Assembly (NCBI RefSeq): GCF_040869045.1
Contig: NC_090319.1
Location: 230,881,832-230,945,831, forward strand
Length of the DNA stretch: 64,000 bases
Origin: Eurosta solidaginis
Taxonomy: Eukaryota; Arthropoda; Insecta; Diptera; Tephritidae
Reading direction: 5' to 3'
Shown here: positions 21,784 through 34,144 of the stretch, one piece after another
Position numbering within the stretch: the stretch's first letter is position 1
Layout of the letters: the number at the start of each line of letters is the position of its first letter
Position numbers and translations under genes: made by a program
The notes under the pieces: model-generated
What the model saw: only the letters and a program-made list of their open reading frames with translations
Told to the model about the DNA's origin: nothing
Databases searched by the model: none

Positions 21784-21896
21784 ATTTATTTATTTATTTT
21801 TTATTATAAATAAATAAATGTAAGGCGCGATAACCTCCGAAGAGATCTAAGGCCGAGCTTCTCTTCCAATTTCCGACGTGCTCCTCTTGCTTTTCC
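21784..21896 (-). mobile_element. SINE 3' fragment
   Basis: On the minus strand the 3' end of the same SINE family: GGAAGAGAAGCTCGGCCTTA, GAGGTTATCGCGCCTTACA and a TTTATTTAT tail. Its head is missing. Confidence 0.75.
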
Positions 21897-22173
21897 CTAC
21901 ATAATAAATATAAATAAATTATTTTCTTATCATTAATAAAAAATATTAATAACAAAAAAACTATTATTAAAATCCAAAGGTTTGAAAAAACGCATAATAT
22001 GCATTTTTTCATATATTTCTCTTATCGGGAAATTTCTCTTATTTAATTATGCGATCTGAATATATATTTAAAACATTTCATAACAAGTTTGAGAATTACC
22101 TGTGCATATGTCAATGGAACTGAACGAAAAATAAGAGTAAAAAAAAATAGAATATATAAAAAAATTGTTTTAA

Positions 22174-22715
22174 CCCTGGAAAGATAACGCTATATTTTCA
22201 TTTTTTTGTGTTTTTTTTTTAGTCATTCATTTGATATATATTCACTCGTTAAAAATGTTTTTTAAAGAAAAATATTGTTTTTTTATTATATTAAAAATTA
22301 AGTTTGACTTGCCTTGGACTTGTCCTTACAAAAATCAGTTCTTTTCGAAGGACCTCAGTTTATAGTAAAAAAATTAAAATAAAATACATTTTTTTGTACT
22401 TCAATTGAATGAATTAACTGTTTTGAACTATACTTGGAAAAATATTAGATAAAATTACCATTTTAGGCAAAAATTACATACAAAATTTGTAGTCACGCAA
22501 AATATAACGATACGTCTCTTAGGCGTATTTGTAAAAAATAATCGTATATATTTCAACAAACAAAAAAATTACTACTGAAAAACACCCCCACTGACAAGCT
22601 GGTAATGGTAGCTGAGAAATCTGAAAATGATAATGTTCTCTCTTTAGGATTGTGGGAGACTGAGAGCAAAATTAAAACGACGTACGTCTCACAGACGTAC
22701 GTTATCTCACTGGGG
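22174..22715. mobile_element. piggyBac-like MITE, 542 bp, TSD TTAA
   Basis: Ends CCCTGGAAAGATAACG (left) and CCCCAGTGAGATAACG (right, read inward), flanked by TTAA at 22170-22173 and 22716-22719. TTAA duplications and CCC-starting ends with AGATA are piggyBac hallmarks. Copy A of the host repeat has a single TTAA at the equivalent site (15253-15256), confirming the insertion. No coding sequence, so it is non-autonomous. Confidence 0.87.
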
Positions 22716-22732
22716 TTAAAAAACTTCAGAGT

Positions 22733-22803
22733 TTGACGGTGATCGAACTCGCGCCATACGATCGCACCGCAATATCATAGCCGCTGGGCCACTACAACTG
22801 CTT
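22733..22803 (-). repeat. tRNA-like segment inside composite repeat copy B
   Basis: Counterpart of 15271-15345, with box A-like GTGGCCCAGCGGCTATG and box B-like GAGTTCGATCACC on the minus strand. It differs from copy A by several substitutions. Confidence 0.6.
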
Positions 22804-23115
22804 GATAGGCTGTGCCAAATGTTGTATTTAACATTTTAGTGCACACGAATTATACCGTTTCTTTTTTCTTGAACTTAATTTAAGAACATTGTACTTACCT
22901 AATTTAATAACATCGTTCTCATTAATAGAACATTCGTTCATATTTTATGACCAGCCGTTCTCTTTTCAAGAACAGGGTTGTCAGTTCAAGAAAAAGGTTG
23001 TTGTTTTAGGAACAGGTCATTCGTTTTTCAAGAACAAAAAAGTAGGAACATGAAAAGCTTGAATTGAGTCCGGTGTGCTGGATTTTAGAACGGCGTTTTT
23101 CTCCGAGTGTATGAA

Positions 23116-23640
23116 AATCAAAAACTTCCATATGGATTTTATTTATATGTGAGGGCATTCGGAATGCTTTGAAAATTTTTTGTGGAATGCCCCACAATAT
23201 TTTCGTTAATACATAAATCAGGTGATCTAGCATATATTGCGGTAGCACCGTTCTAATACATAAATCAGGTGATCCAGCATGCACAATTATGATAAACAAA
23301 TTTAAGGACAAAGCATAAAAGGAATACACAATCACCTAACAGAAGTTTTTCAGGAACAGGTTTTTCGGTAGCTATAAAAGTCTTAGGCAATCTCTGCACA
23401 AAAAAGTTAAGTCAGTAATTTGTAACACTTTGTGATATTCGGATCGTTGAAATAAAGAACTTAGAACCTAGTTTTCATATTCCTAGTTATTGGATACACA
23501 AAGCCACCACATTTTTAAACGGTTTTATTTAGCTTGACTTAACAGGCTGGCTGGTTGGCTGGCTGGCACGAATTTTGCAATTGAAATTTAAGTAACTTCC
23601 CGATAAGCTACAAGCTTGAAACTTGGAGTATAGTTCAGAA
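23116..23640. other. Spacer leading into the satellite region
   Basis: Holds a short direct repeat, AATACATAAATCAGGTGATC, at about 23210 and 23257. From about 23520 there is a block with GGCTGGCTGGTTGGCTGG that runs straight into the first satellite monomers and may be the left edge of the composite satellite element. Confidence 0.45.
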
Positions 23641-24782
23641 CTCGATGACAATCGTATTTGTGGTCCGATTTGGTTCATATTGAGATCCCAGATGGATCCC
23701 GAAAACTATCCAGAAATTATCGCGAAAAAGTCTGGAAATGGACCAGACGGGATCCCGGACGGATCGCGAAAATCATCCAGAAATGATGCCGGAAGGGTAC
23801 CAAAATGATCCCGAAAAGGTCCCGAAATAATTCCGACGGAATACCGGACGGATCCCGAAAACCATACAGAAATGATTTCGTAAAAGTCCCGAGATCACCC
23901 TGACATCGTCCAGAAAGAGTCCCGAAATTGTCCCGACGGATTGGCGGACGGATCCCAAAAACTACCCACAAATGATCCCGGAAGGGTCCCAAAATGATCC
24001 CGAAATAGTCCCGAAAAAGTACCGATATGACCCCGACGGGATGCCGGGCGGATCCGGAAAACCATCCATAAATGATACCGGAAGGATCCCCATACGATCC
24101 CGGAATAGTCCCAAAATAACCCCGACGAGATCCCGGACGGATCCCGAAAACTATACAGAAATTATCCCGGAAGAGTCCCAAAATGATCACGAAATGAACC
24201 CGACAGGATCCCGAAAACCATTCAGAAATGATCCCAGAAGAGTCTCGATATGACCCTGACGGGATTACAAATAAGCTGGGTGAAGCTAATTATAAAAGCA
24301 TGTTAATAAGACAGCAAGTGATCCCGGAATAGTCTCGAAAAACTCCAGAAACAACTCCGAAGGGGTCCCGATCGTATCCCGAAAATCATTGAGAAATTAT
24401 CCCGGAAGGAACTCTAAATGATCCCGAAAAGGTCTTGAAATAATTCCAACGGGATGCCGTACAGATCCCGAAAACCATCCAGAAATTATGACGTAAATTC
24501 CCGAAATGACCCCTACATATTCCAGAAAAAGTCCCCAAATTGCCCCGACGGGATGCCGGACGGATTCCGAAAACTACCCAGAAATGATCCCGGAAGGGCC
24601 AAAAATGATACCGAAATAGTCCCGAAAAAGTCCCAAAATAACCCCGACTGAATCCCGGACGGATCCTGAAAACTATACAGAAATGATCCGGAAGTAGTCC
24701 CGAAAAAGTTGCGAAATGACCCCGACGAGATTCCGAAAACTATCCAGAAATGATCCCGAAAGGGTCCCGATATGACCCTGGC
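23641..24782. repeat. GGATCC-rich satellite array, block 1
   Basis: Degenerate tandem monomers of roughly 90-105 bp built from short phrases such as GATCCCGAAA, AGTCCCGAAA and ACCATCCAGAAATGATGCC. Well-preserved examples are 46861-46949 (89 bp) and 46950-47049 (about 100 bp). This leftmost block is among the most diverged. Long open frames on both strands have no domain, change frame between monomers and are not genes. Confidence 0.9.
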
Positions 24783-25620
24783 AGGATTGCAAAAAGGTGG
24801 GTGAATGTAATTATAAAAGTATGTTAATAAGGCAGCAGGCGCGTTGAAGCGAATGAAGAGTAACAAACAAACATACAGGTAAAGCTAATAAAAACGTGCT
24901 AATAAAAACAATTGAAGGAGGGAGGATGGTGGGAGGAGACGGAGAGCTCCACCGATCATTATTCCAAAATTGTTTAGATCTCGATCTGTATGAGCGAGAT
25001 ACCAAAAGAAAATTTATATGTATTGATTTATTACAATTTATAGATTTTGCACCAGAGGAGGAGAGCGGAAGAGGGGGTGAGGAGACGGAGGGATGTCACT
25101 GCTCACTTTGTATTTGACCTATTGAGTTTTTAATATTGGTGAAAGTCAGTAAACGTAAAGCTATAATATGTAAAAATTATTAAAAAGTAATTGTCGTGGG
25201 ACTCCTCTCCCCCATTTCCATTTTCGAAAAAAATTTTGCCTGTAGATTATTGTCTATCTGTGTCCTAAATTTCATCAAAATCGGTGTAGCCGTTCTGGCG
25301 TGATTCAGCCAAAAATACGAAAAAATACAATAATTAAATTATAACTGTTCCTAGGGGGCGGGACTTTCCGGGGACCTATGGCCGTTCTTGCGTGATTGAG
25401 TCACAAAAACAAACGTGTGGACATCCAAACATCCAAACTTTCGCATTTATAATATTACTAGCCTTTACCTGCGGCCCCGTCTGCAAGGAGAAAATGATAA
25501 TATATGGGCTGTTTACATTAGCCTGCTTATGAAGTTATCTCTTTAAAAAATTTTTTCTCTCTAATGTATTTTATTTTTGTAATAGAGTAAAAAAAAGAAC
25601 TAAATGGATGATAACCTGAT
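24783..25620. repeat. Conserved spacer block, copy 1 (diverged)
   Basis: Begins near AAGTATGTTAATAAGGCAGC and ends at GAGTAAAAAAAAGAAC / GATAACCTGATAGGG, where satellite resumes. It includes AAATTTCATCAAAATCGGTG with GCCGTTCTGGCGTGATTCAG, a phrase resembling RTE-type LINE 3' ends (from memory). Four other copies follow in this window. This copy is shorter and more diverged. Confidence 0.8.
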
Positions 25621-28354
25621 AGGGTTCCCAAATGATCCCGAAGTTATCTAGAAAAAGCCACGAAATGACCCTTGCGGTGTCGGAGAAGGATCCCGAAAAC
25701 CTTCCAGAAATGCTCCCGGGAGGGTCTCCAAAAGGTCCCGGAATAGTCCCAAAAAAGTCCGGAAATGACAACGACACGATTCTAGACTGATCCAGAGAAC
25801 CACACAGAAATAATCCCTGAAAGGTACCCAAATGACCCTGAAATAGTCCCGAAAAAGTTCCAATGACAGGATCCCGGACGGAACCGAAAACCATTCAGAA
25901 ATTATTCTGGAAGGGTCCCAAAATGATCCAGAAATAGTCCCCAAATGACCCCGAGGGGATCACGCTCGGATCCAGAAATTAATCCCGGAAGGGTCCAAAA
26001 TGATTCCGAAATTGTCCCAAAAAATCCCGAAATGACCCCGACGGGATTCCGGGCGGCTCCCGAAACCATCCAGAGTCGATCTCTGAAGTATCCACATATG
26101 ACCCCGAAATAGTAGAGAAAAAGTCCCGAAATTGCCCCGATGGGATCCCGGACGAATCCCGTAAAACATTCAGAAATGATGCCGGAAGGGTCCTCAAATG
26201 ATCCCGAAATAATACAGAAATAGTCACGAAATGACCTAGGCGGTATCCCGAAGACCATCAAGAAATGATGCCTGAAGGGTTCCCGAATGACCCCGAAATA
26301 GTCCCGAAATTACCCTGACGGAAATGATGTCGAAAGGGTCCCAAAATGATCCCGAAATAGTCCCGAAAAAGCACCGAAATAACCGTGACGGGATCTCGGA
26401 CGGATACCGACAACCAACCAGAGTTGACAGAATGATCTTGAAATAGTTCCGAAATTACCCCTCGGGATCTCGGACGGATACCGAAAACTATACAGAAATG
26501 ATCCCCGAAGAGTTCCAAAATGAAGTGACTCCTACAGCATCCCGGGCGGATCCAGAAATTATCTCAGAAGGGTCCCCAAATTATCCCAAAATTGTCCCGA
26601 AATTACCCTGATGGATCCGGCAAACCATCAAGAAATGATGCCGGAAGGGTCGCCAAATGATCCCGTATTAGCCCCTAAAAAGTCCGAAATGACCCCCACG
26701 GGATCGCGGACAGATCCCGAAAACCATCCAGAAATTATGCCGGAAGGAATTCCAAATGAACCCGAAATAGTCACGAAATTACCTCTACGGGATCCCGGAC
26801 GGATCCCGAAAGCCATATAGAAATGATGCCGGAAATACCCCAAATGATCCCGAAATAGTCCCGAAAAAGTCCAGAAATTACCCCGACGGGATCCCCAAAT
26901 TATCCCGTATTAGTCGCGAAAAAGTCCCGAAACGACTCCGACGGTATCCTGGACGGATTCCGAAAACGTTCTAAAAATGATGCCGGAAGATACCCCAAAT
27001 GACCCCGACGTGATCCCGGACGAATCCCGAAAACTATCCAGAAATGATGGCGAAAGGGTCCCCAAATGATCCCGTATTAGCCGCGAAAAAGTCCCGAAAT
27101 GACTCCGACGGGATCCCGGGTGATCCCGAAAACCATCCAGAATTTAGACCTGAAGGGTCCGCAAATGATCCCGCAATATTCCGGGGAAAGTCCCGAAAAA
27201 ACTCCGCCCGGATCCCGGACAGATCCCGAAAACCATCCAGAAATTATCCCTGAAGTATACTCAAATGATCCCGAGATACTCCCAAAAAAGTCCCGAAATG
27301 TTTTTGACGGAACCCGTTTGAGCCCTGAAAAAGTTCCGAAAGTATGTTGACGGCATTCCGTACGGATCCCGAAACCCATCCCGAAATAATGCCGGAAGGG
27401 TCTCCAAATGATTACGAAATAGTCCCAAAAAAGTCCCGAAATGATCCTGACGGAATCCCGAAAACCATCCACAAATGACTCTGGAGGGATTCCCAAATGA
27501 TCCCGGAATGGTCCCGAAATAAATCCGACGGGATCCCGGTCGAATACCGAAAATCATTCAGAAATTATACCGAAATGGTCCCAAAATTATTCCGACATAG
27601 TCCCGAAAAAGTCCCAAAATGACACTGAAGGGATCCCGGACGGATCCCGAAAACCATTCAGAATTGATCTGTGAAGGATTCGCAAATGATCCCGAAATAG
27701 TCCGGAAAAAGTCCCGCAAAAACTCTGCTGGGGTCCCGGACAGATCCCGAAAATCATCCAGAAATTATCCCGGAGGAGTCCCAAAATGATTCCGAAATAG
27801 TCCCGAAAAACTCCCGAAATAGCCCTTACGGGATACCGTACGGATCCCGAAAACTTCGCAGAGATGTTCCCGGAAGGGTCCCAAAATGATACCGAAATAG
27901 TCCCGAGATGACCCTGACGGTATCCTGAATAGCATCTAAAAATGATCCCGGAATAGTCTGAAAAAGTCAAAAAATAACCCCGACGAGATCCCGGACGAAT
28001 CCCGAAAACTATCCCGAAACTATCCAGAAATTATTCCGAAAAAGTCCCGAAATGACTCTGACTGGATCCCCGACGGATCGCGAAAATCATCCAGAAATGA
28101 TGCCGGAAGGGTCACGAAATCATCCCGAAAAAATTCCCGAAATTACCCTAGCGGGATCCCGAAAATCATCCAGAAATTATACTGGAGGGGTCCCGAAATA
28201 GTCCCGAAATGACATCATAACGGCAGGGTCCCATAATTATCCCGAAATAGTCCCGAAAAAGTCCCGAAAAAGTCCCGAAATGACCCCGGCGGGATTCCGG
28301 ACCGATCCCGAAAACCATCCAGAAATGATCCTGGAAGGGTCTCGATATGACCCT
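25621..28354. repeat. GGATCC-rich satellite array, block 2
   Basis: About 2.7 kb of diverged monomers with no inserted elements seen. Confidence 0.9.
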
Positions 28355-29287
28355 AACGGGATTACAAATAAGGTGAAGCTAATTATAAAACCATGTTAAT
28401 GAGGCAGCAGGCGCGTTGGAGCGAATGAAGAGTTACATAGAAACATACAGGTAAAGCTAATAAAAGTGTGCTAATAAAAGCATTGAAGGAGGGCGGATGA
28501 AGGGAGAAGAAGGAGAGGTCCACTGATCGTTTCTCCAAAATTGTTTAGATCTCGATCTGTATGTGCCAGATACCAAAAACTTTTGATTTAGGAGAAAATT
28601 CATATTGAGTTATAACAATTTATAGATTTTACACACAGGGGTAGAGAAGGGGGAGGCGTGCGGAGGGTGTCACTGCTCACTTTGTAAGCCCTCGACTTAT
28701 TTGACCCATTGAGTCTGTAATATTGGTAAAGGCCAGTATACGTAAATTTATAATGTGTAAAAATTAATAAAAAGTAATTTATCGAAGGGGTCGTGGGACC
28801 CCTACCCCCCTTTCCATGTTGGAAAAAAGTTCGCTAGTAGAATATTGTCTGTGTCCCAAATTTCATCAAAATCCGTGTAGCCGTTCTGGCGTGATTCAGT
28901 CACAAAGGCGAAAAATACAATAATTAAATTATAACTGTTCCTAGGGGGCGCGGACCTCTCCCCTTTTCAAAAATATATAGCTAGTAGATCCTTCTAGACT
29001 ATTGGCTACATGTGTGCCATATTTCATCCATATCCATTCAGCGTTCTTGCGTGATTGAGTCACAAAGCCAAACAAACGTCTGGACAAACATACAAAACAT
29101 CCAAACTTTCCATATATAATATACTAGCCTTTATCCGCGACCCCGTCCGCAAGGAAAAAATGAAATGTATGGGCTATTCACGTTAGCCTGTTTATCAAGT
29201 TATCTGTTTAAACATTTTTTTCTGTCTAATGCATTTTATTTTTGTAACTGAGTAAAAAAAGAAGTAAATGAGCTGATAACCTGATAG
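28355..29287. repeat. Conserved spacer block, copy 2
   Basis: Full-length form without insertions. It has two tandem versions of the phrase containing GCGTGATTGAGTCACAAAG or GCGTGATTCAGTCACAAAG, then ACTAGCCTTTATCCGCGACC, ending in GAGCTGATAACCTGATAGGA. The stretch GTAAAGCTAATAAAAG near 28450 is the empty site corresponding to the PLE-2 insertion in copy 3. Confidence 0.85.
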
Positions 29288-31291
29288 GATCCCGAAATGA
29301 TCCCGAATTATCCACAAAATGACCCCGATGCTATCGCGTACGGATTCCGAAAACCATCCAGAAATGCCCCGGAAGGGTCTCCAAAAGTTCCGGGAATAGT
29401 CCTAAAAACCACACATGACAACGACACGATTCTAGGCTTATCTAGAGAACCACATAGAAATGATCCCTGAAGTGTATCAAAATAATCCCGAAACAGTCCA
29501 CAAAAAGTTCCAAAATGACCCTGACGGGCTCCTGGACGGATCTAAGAAACCATCCAGAAAATATCCAGGAATGGTCCCTAAATTATCCCACGACGGATCG
29601 CGAAAACCATACAGAATTGATTCCGGAAAGGTCCCAAAATGATCCCGAAATAGTCCGGAAATGATCCCGATGGGATCCCGCACGGATCCAGAAATGATCG
29701 CGGAAGTGTCCCAAAACTATCCGAAAAAGTAACAACAAAATACCAAAATAACTCCTACGGTATCCCGGACGGATCCAGAAATGATCTCGGAAAGGTCCCC
29801 AAATGATCCCAAAATGGTCACGAAAAAGAAAAAGTTATGAAATTACCCCTAAAGGGTCGCCAAATGATCCCGAAATAGTCCCGAAGGAGTCCCGAAATTG
29901 CATTGACGGGACCTCGAACGGATCCTTAAATGACCATTGACGGGATCCCGGACAGATCCCGAAATCCATCCATAAATTATGCCGGAATGGACCCCAAATG
30001 ATCCCGAAAAAGTCACGAAATGACCCCGACGGGATCCCGAAGGCCATACAGAAATGATCACGATAGGTACCCCAAATTATCCCGAAATAGTCCTGAAATG
30101 ACCCCGACGGGATCCCAGACGGATCCCAGACGGATCCCGAAAACTGTCCAGAAATGATGCGGGAAAGGCCCCCAAATGATCCGCTAATAGTCCTGAAATG
30201 ACCCTGATGGGATCCCGGACGGATCCCGGAAACCATCCAGAAATGATGCCAAAGGGGTCCCCAAATGATGCCGAAATGACCCCGTCGTGTCCCCGGACGG
30301 ATCCCGAAAACTATCCAAAAATGATGCCGAAAGGCTCCCCAAATGATCCCGAAATATTACCGAAAAATTCCCGAAATGACTCCGACGGGCTCCCGGATGG
30401 ATCCCGAAAACCATCCAGAAATGGTGCCGGTAGGTACCCCAAATGATCCCGAAATTATCCCGAAATGGCCCCGTCGTGATCCCGCACGGATCCCGAAAAC
30501 TATCCAGAAATGATGCCGAAAGGGTCCCCAAATGATCCCGTATCAGTTGAGAAAAAGTCCTGAAATGACCCCGACGGTATCCCGGACGGATCCCGAAAAC
30601 CATCCAGAAATGATGCCGGTAGCTACCCCAAATGATTCCGAAATGACACCCTGGTGATCCCGAACGGATCCCGAAAACTATCCAGAAATGATGCCGGCAA
30701 GGTCCCCAAATGATTCCCTAATAGTCCCGAAATGACCCTGACGGGATCTCGGGATCCCTAACTGACCCTATTGGGATCACGGACAGATCCCGAAATCCAT
30801 CCAGGAATGATCTTGGAAGGGTCCCAAAATTATCCTGAAACATTTTCGGCAAAGTTCAGAAATTACCCTGACGGGATCTCGGACGGATCCCGAAAACCAT
30901 GCATAAATGATCCCGAAAAAATTTGAAAATGAACCTGACGGGATCCCGTACGGATCCCGAAAACCATCCAGAAATGATGCCGGTAGGTACCCCAAAGGAT
31001 TCCGAAATGATCTCGTCGGGATCCCGAACGGATCCCTAAAACTATCCAGGAATGATGCCGGAAAGGTCCGCAAATAATCCCCTAATAGTCCCGAAATGAC
31101 GCTGACGGGATCTCGGACGGATCCCGAAAACCATCCAGAAATGATGCCGAAAGGGTCCCCAAATGATCCCGTATTAGTCGCGAAAAAGTCCCGAAATGAC
31201 CCCGACGGGATCCCGGACGGATACCCAAAACCATCTAGAAATGATGCCGGAAGGTACCCCAAGTGATCCCGAAATAGTCCCGAAATGACCC
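29288..31291. repeat. GGATCC-rich satellite array, block 3 (left part)
   Basis: Satellite monomers up to the Transib target site. The CGACG of the monomer phrase CCCCGACGGGATCCC became the insertion target. Confidence 0.9.
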
Positions 31292-31296
31292 CGACG
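31292..31296. repeat. Transib target-site duplication CGACG (left)
   Basis: 5-bp duplication shared with 33440-33444. Confidence 0.85.
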
Positions 31297-33439
31297 CACA
31301 GTGTTTCGTGTAGAACAAGCTAGCTGGACAAAAACAAAGTTCTTATTCCAAGAAAAGTGTAATGAGAAATGAAAGAAAACAAACAAAATAACGGGATTTT
31401 TGCTTTTTTTTTGATATTTTTGCTCATATATATTGAGTAATTGAAGTAAGAAGGCAGGAGTGGCCGTAAAATGCATTGATTAATTTTCAAAATTCTTGTT
31501 GAATATTAAGATTCATATTTCTTTTAAGTGAACACTTTTACATAATTTTTTTGATGGATTCTAAGCTCGAAGGTAAGTAATTTTTTTAATAGTAATTCTT
31601 TCACAATTAGAGTATTTTCAATATATTTAACATTCCGTTACTAAGAAGAAAAGGTGTTTTTTCCCTATATTTTTAACTTTAGGGACAAAAAAGTTACATA
31701 CATCCGGGCTTAATTTTACATATGTTATAGTCGCAAGTATTCTCTAATAGTCGAAAGAAAAAACCATTGCGAATTCTTTGCACATCTATTTTAACTTTTT
31801 TTTTTTGTAGATTTAGTTATCTCTACATATCAAATAGGATGTATGTACCTACCAGCTCCGACGAGATATTTGAACCTTTAAAGCTGATCTACAAACGGCA
31901 AAAAATTCCCTGGTATAGGGAACAAACACGTAGCCATAAAACATACACATACAAAAATAAAAGCGCAAGGTCAACAAGATCACACCAAAAGCAAAAAGGC
32001 GAAGATCATTGACTTCAACCTGCCACAACCTACCGCACCAGTCACCAAGGCATAAAAACAGGTACATACAATGGATTGATGAAGATAAACCAAAACCAGG
32101 TTTCGGCAATACCAATGACGGCAACACTGCTCGTAGGTTTTTCGAAAATTCTGAGGCTAGTGATGAGATTACGGGATTGGATGTAACGCTCATCAAAAGA
32201 TTCGACACTCTCCTTCGCGCATTAGCACCTGGGTACAATATAAATATCCAAAAATTTGAAAAATTTGCGGTCGAGACTAAAAAACTATACATAAATCTCT
32301 ATCCATGGTTTAATATGCCTGTTACAGTTCATAAATTCTTAGTGCATAGTACTGATATTATAAAATTAGCAATTTCACCTATTGGTCAACTTTCCGAGGA
32401 AGCACAGGAAGCCCGTAACAAAGATTTGAGACGATTCAGGGCTGATAGCACACAAAAGCAGTCGCGTGAAGCCACGAATAGAGATCTTATGAATATGTTG
32501 CTTATAACATCGGATCCTTTAGTTAACAGTTTTAGGGAGATACCTAAGAAAAAATTTAAAAGTCTGACTTCAGAAGTCTTAAATTTACTGTCCCCCGATA
32601 ATGTTGAGGAGTCAATAAATACCCCAGTTGTTTCAAGCTTTCACAGTAGTGTTGCTGATGTTCATGACTATTCCACAAGTGACTCATCCAATGAAAGTGA
32701 TGATAGCGAATAATAACATAATTATAAAAGATAACCTACCCTATAACTTTTTGTTGGATCAGGTTTTATTGAATTTAAATCTATTGTCTTTTCTACTTTG
32801 TATGATGCTTTACTTTTAAATTTTGTAATAAGTAATTTTCACATAATTAATTTAATTATTTACATTGTTATTATTATTATTGTAATTCACTTTTACATTC
32901 CTGACTGGTACTATAAAATAACTCTGTAAAAATTGTAGTGCCAGGATAAATACTCAAATAAATACAAAATATGTATGTACATATGTACAGTCACTCACAT
33001 AAATAAGTAGACCCCCCTTTTTGGATAATTCTTACAATTTTCGCTTTCGAAAATTTATTTTAACTAATTTCCCATAAAAAATTTGTCACGATCTATAACA
33101 AAAACTAAATTATATTTAAAAAATTCGACGAATTTTCATAAAAAATTTTAATTTTTTTTTCGGAATTTTTAGAATTTTTTAGAGTATTGAGATTTGTATT
33201 CCATTCAATTTAAGTACAATAAAGTAATATTCTTAAGCCCTTTAAATTTTTTTGGATCTATGTCACTTATTCACATGAGTTACTGTATATGAAATAAGCA
33301 AATGTATGCATATGAAGTAAAATTTTGGAAAAAAATAAAAAAAAGAACATATGGCTGAAAAAATGACGTAGTTGTAATAAATGACTGCATATGAAACGGA
33401 AAATCTCATAAAATAATTTTGTCTACACGAAACACTGTG
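31297..33439 (+). mobile_element. Transib DNA transposon, internally deleted, 2.14 kb
   Basis: Terminal inverted repeats begin CACAGTGTTTCGTGTAGA at 31297 and are mirrored at 33422-33439. The flanking duplication is CGACG (31292-31296, 33440-33444). The CAC-starting heptamer and 5-bp GC-rich CGNCG duplication are diagnostic for Transib, the superfamily related to RAG1. It holds only the C-terminal part of the transposase, so it cannot move by itself. Confidence 0.92.
32009..32713 (+). pseudogene. Transib transposase, C-terminal part
   Basis: A 234-residue frame. KPGFGNTNDGNTARRFFEN, then FDTLLRALAPGYNINIQKFE, then FNMPVTVHKFLVH, then IGQLSEEAQEARNKDLRRFR and SREATNRDLMNMLLITSDP match the C-terminal half of Transib transposases. 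The SEEAQEARNKD block holds the third acidic catalytic residue and corresponds to the RAG1 segment around its catalytic Glu. The two catalytic Asp residues and the zinc-binding N-terminal part are missing. The tail is acidic and Ser-rich (SDSSNESDDSE). The ATG at 32009 is only the first in frame and probably not the native start. Confidence 0.9.
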
Positions 33440-33821
33440 CGACGGGATACCGGACGGATCACGAAAACCAACCAGAAATGATGCCGGTACGTACCCAATT
33501 GATCCCGAAATGACCCCGACGGGATCCCGGACGGATACCCAAAACCATTTAGAAATGATGCCGGAAGGGACTCCAAATGATCCCGAAAAATTCCCGAAAT
33601 GAACCTGAAGGTATTCCGTACGGATCCCGAAAACCATCCAGAAATGATGCCGGTAGGTACCCCAAAGGATTCCGAAATGATCTCGTCGGGATCCCGAACG
33701 GATCCCTAATCTCGAAATGACCCCGACGGGAACCCGGACGAATTCCGAAAACCATCCAGAAGTGATGCCAAAAGGGACCCCAAATGATATCGAAAAAGGC
33801 CTGAAATTACCCCAATGGGAT
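33440..33821. repeat. GGATCC-rich satellite array, block 3 (middle part)
   Basis: Starts with the right copy of CGACG (33440-33444). Satellite monomers continue to the LINE-fragment target site at 33809-33821. Confidence 0.9.
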
Positions 33822-34144
33822 GGGATTTAAGGGGTTGTGTAGCGCAATATATAGCTTTTCCAACCCAATTGTCAACCTCACCTTCGAGCGGCGAATCCCG
33901 TTTCACTAACAGACGAGGCTCTGGCGACCCCAAGCTCCTCATGGAACTTGGGGGTGGGGAGGGAGGTATGGCCTGAAGGTTTAATGTGGCCATATAAATC
34001 GTTCCCGAGATGGTCGGGCCAGCACCTTAATGGTGCTGTGTTACCGGAGCGTATCGGATCTGTATCCGACAAAGGACCATCACATCGATAACACTCCCCA
34101 AAGCCTTCGGGGAGTAACTAATCGCTACAACAACAACAACAACA
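33822..34144 (+). mobile_element. Short LINE 3' fragment (or SINE) with CAA-repeat tail
   Basis: About 320 bp, ending in a CAA repeat at 34126-34144 and flanked by ACCCCAATGGGAT at 33809-33821 and 34145-34157. The body includes GACGAGGCTCTGGCGACCCC and CCCCAAAGCCTTCGGGGAG, and from memory resembles a Jockey-type LINE 3' end that is abundant in tephritids. It is noncoding. Confidence 0.82.

Larger units (their letters stand above)
21998..23115. repeat. Composite repeat, copy B (with piggyBac-like MITE inserted)
   Basis: Second copy of the repeat at 15098-16075. It is interrupted by the TTAA-flanked MITE at 22174-22715 and lacks the ATT-flanked MITE of copy A. The right end reads GAACGGCGTTTTTCTCCGAG. 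Confidence 0.75.
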
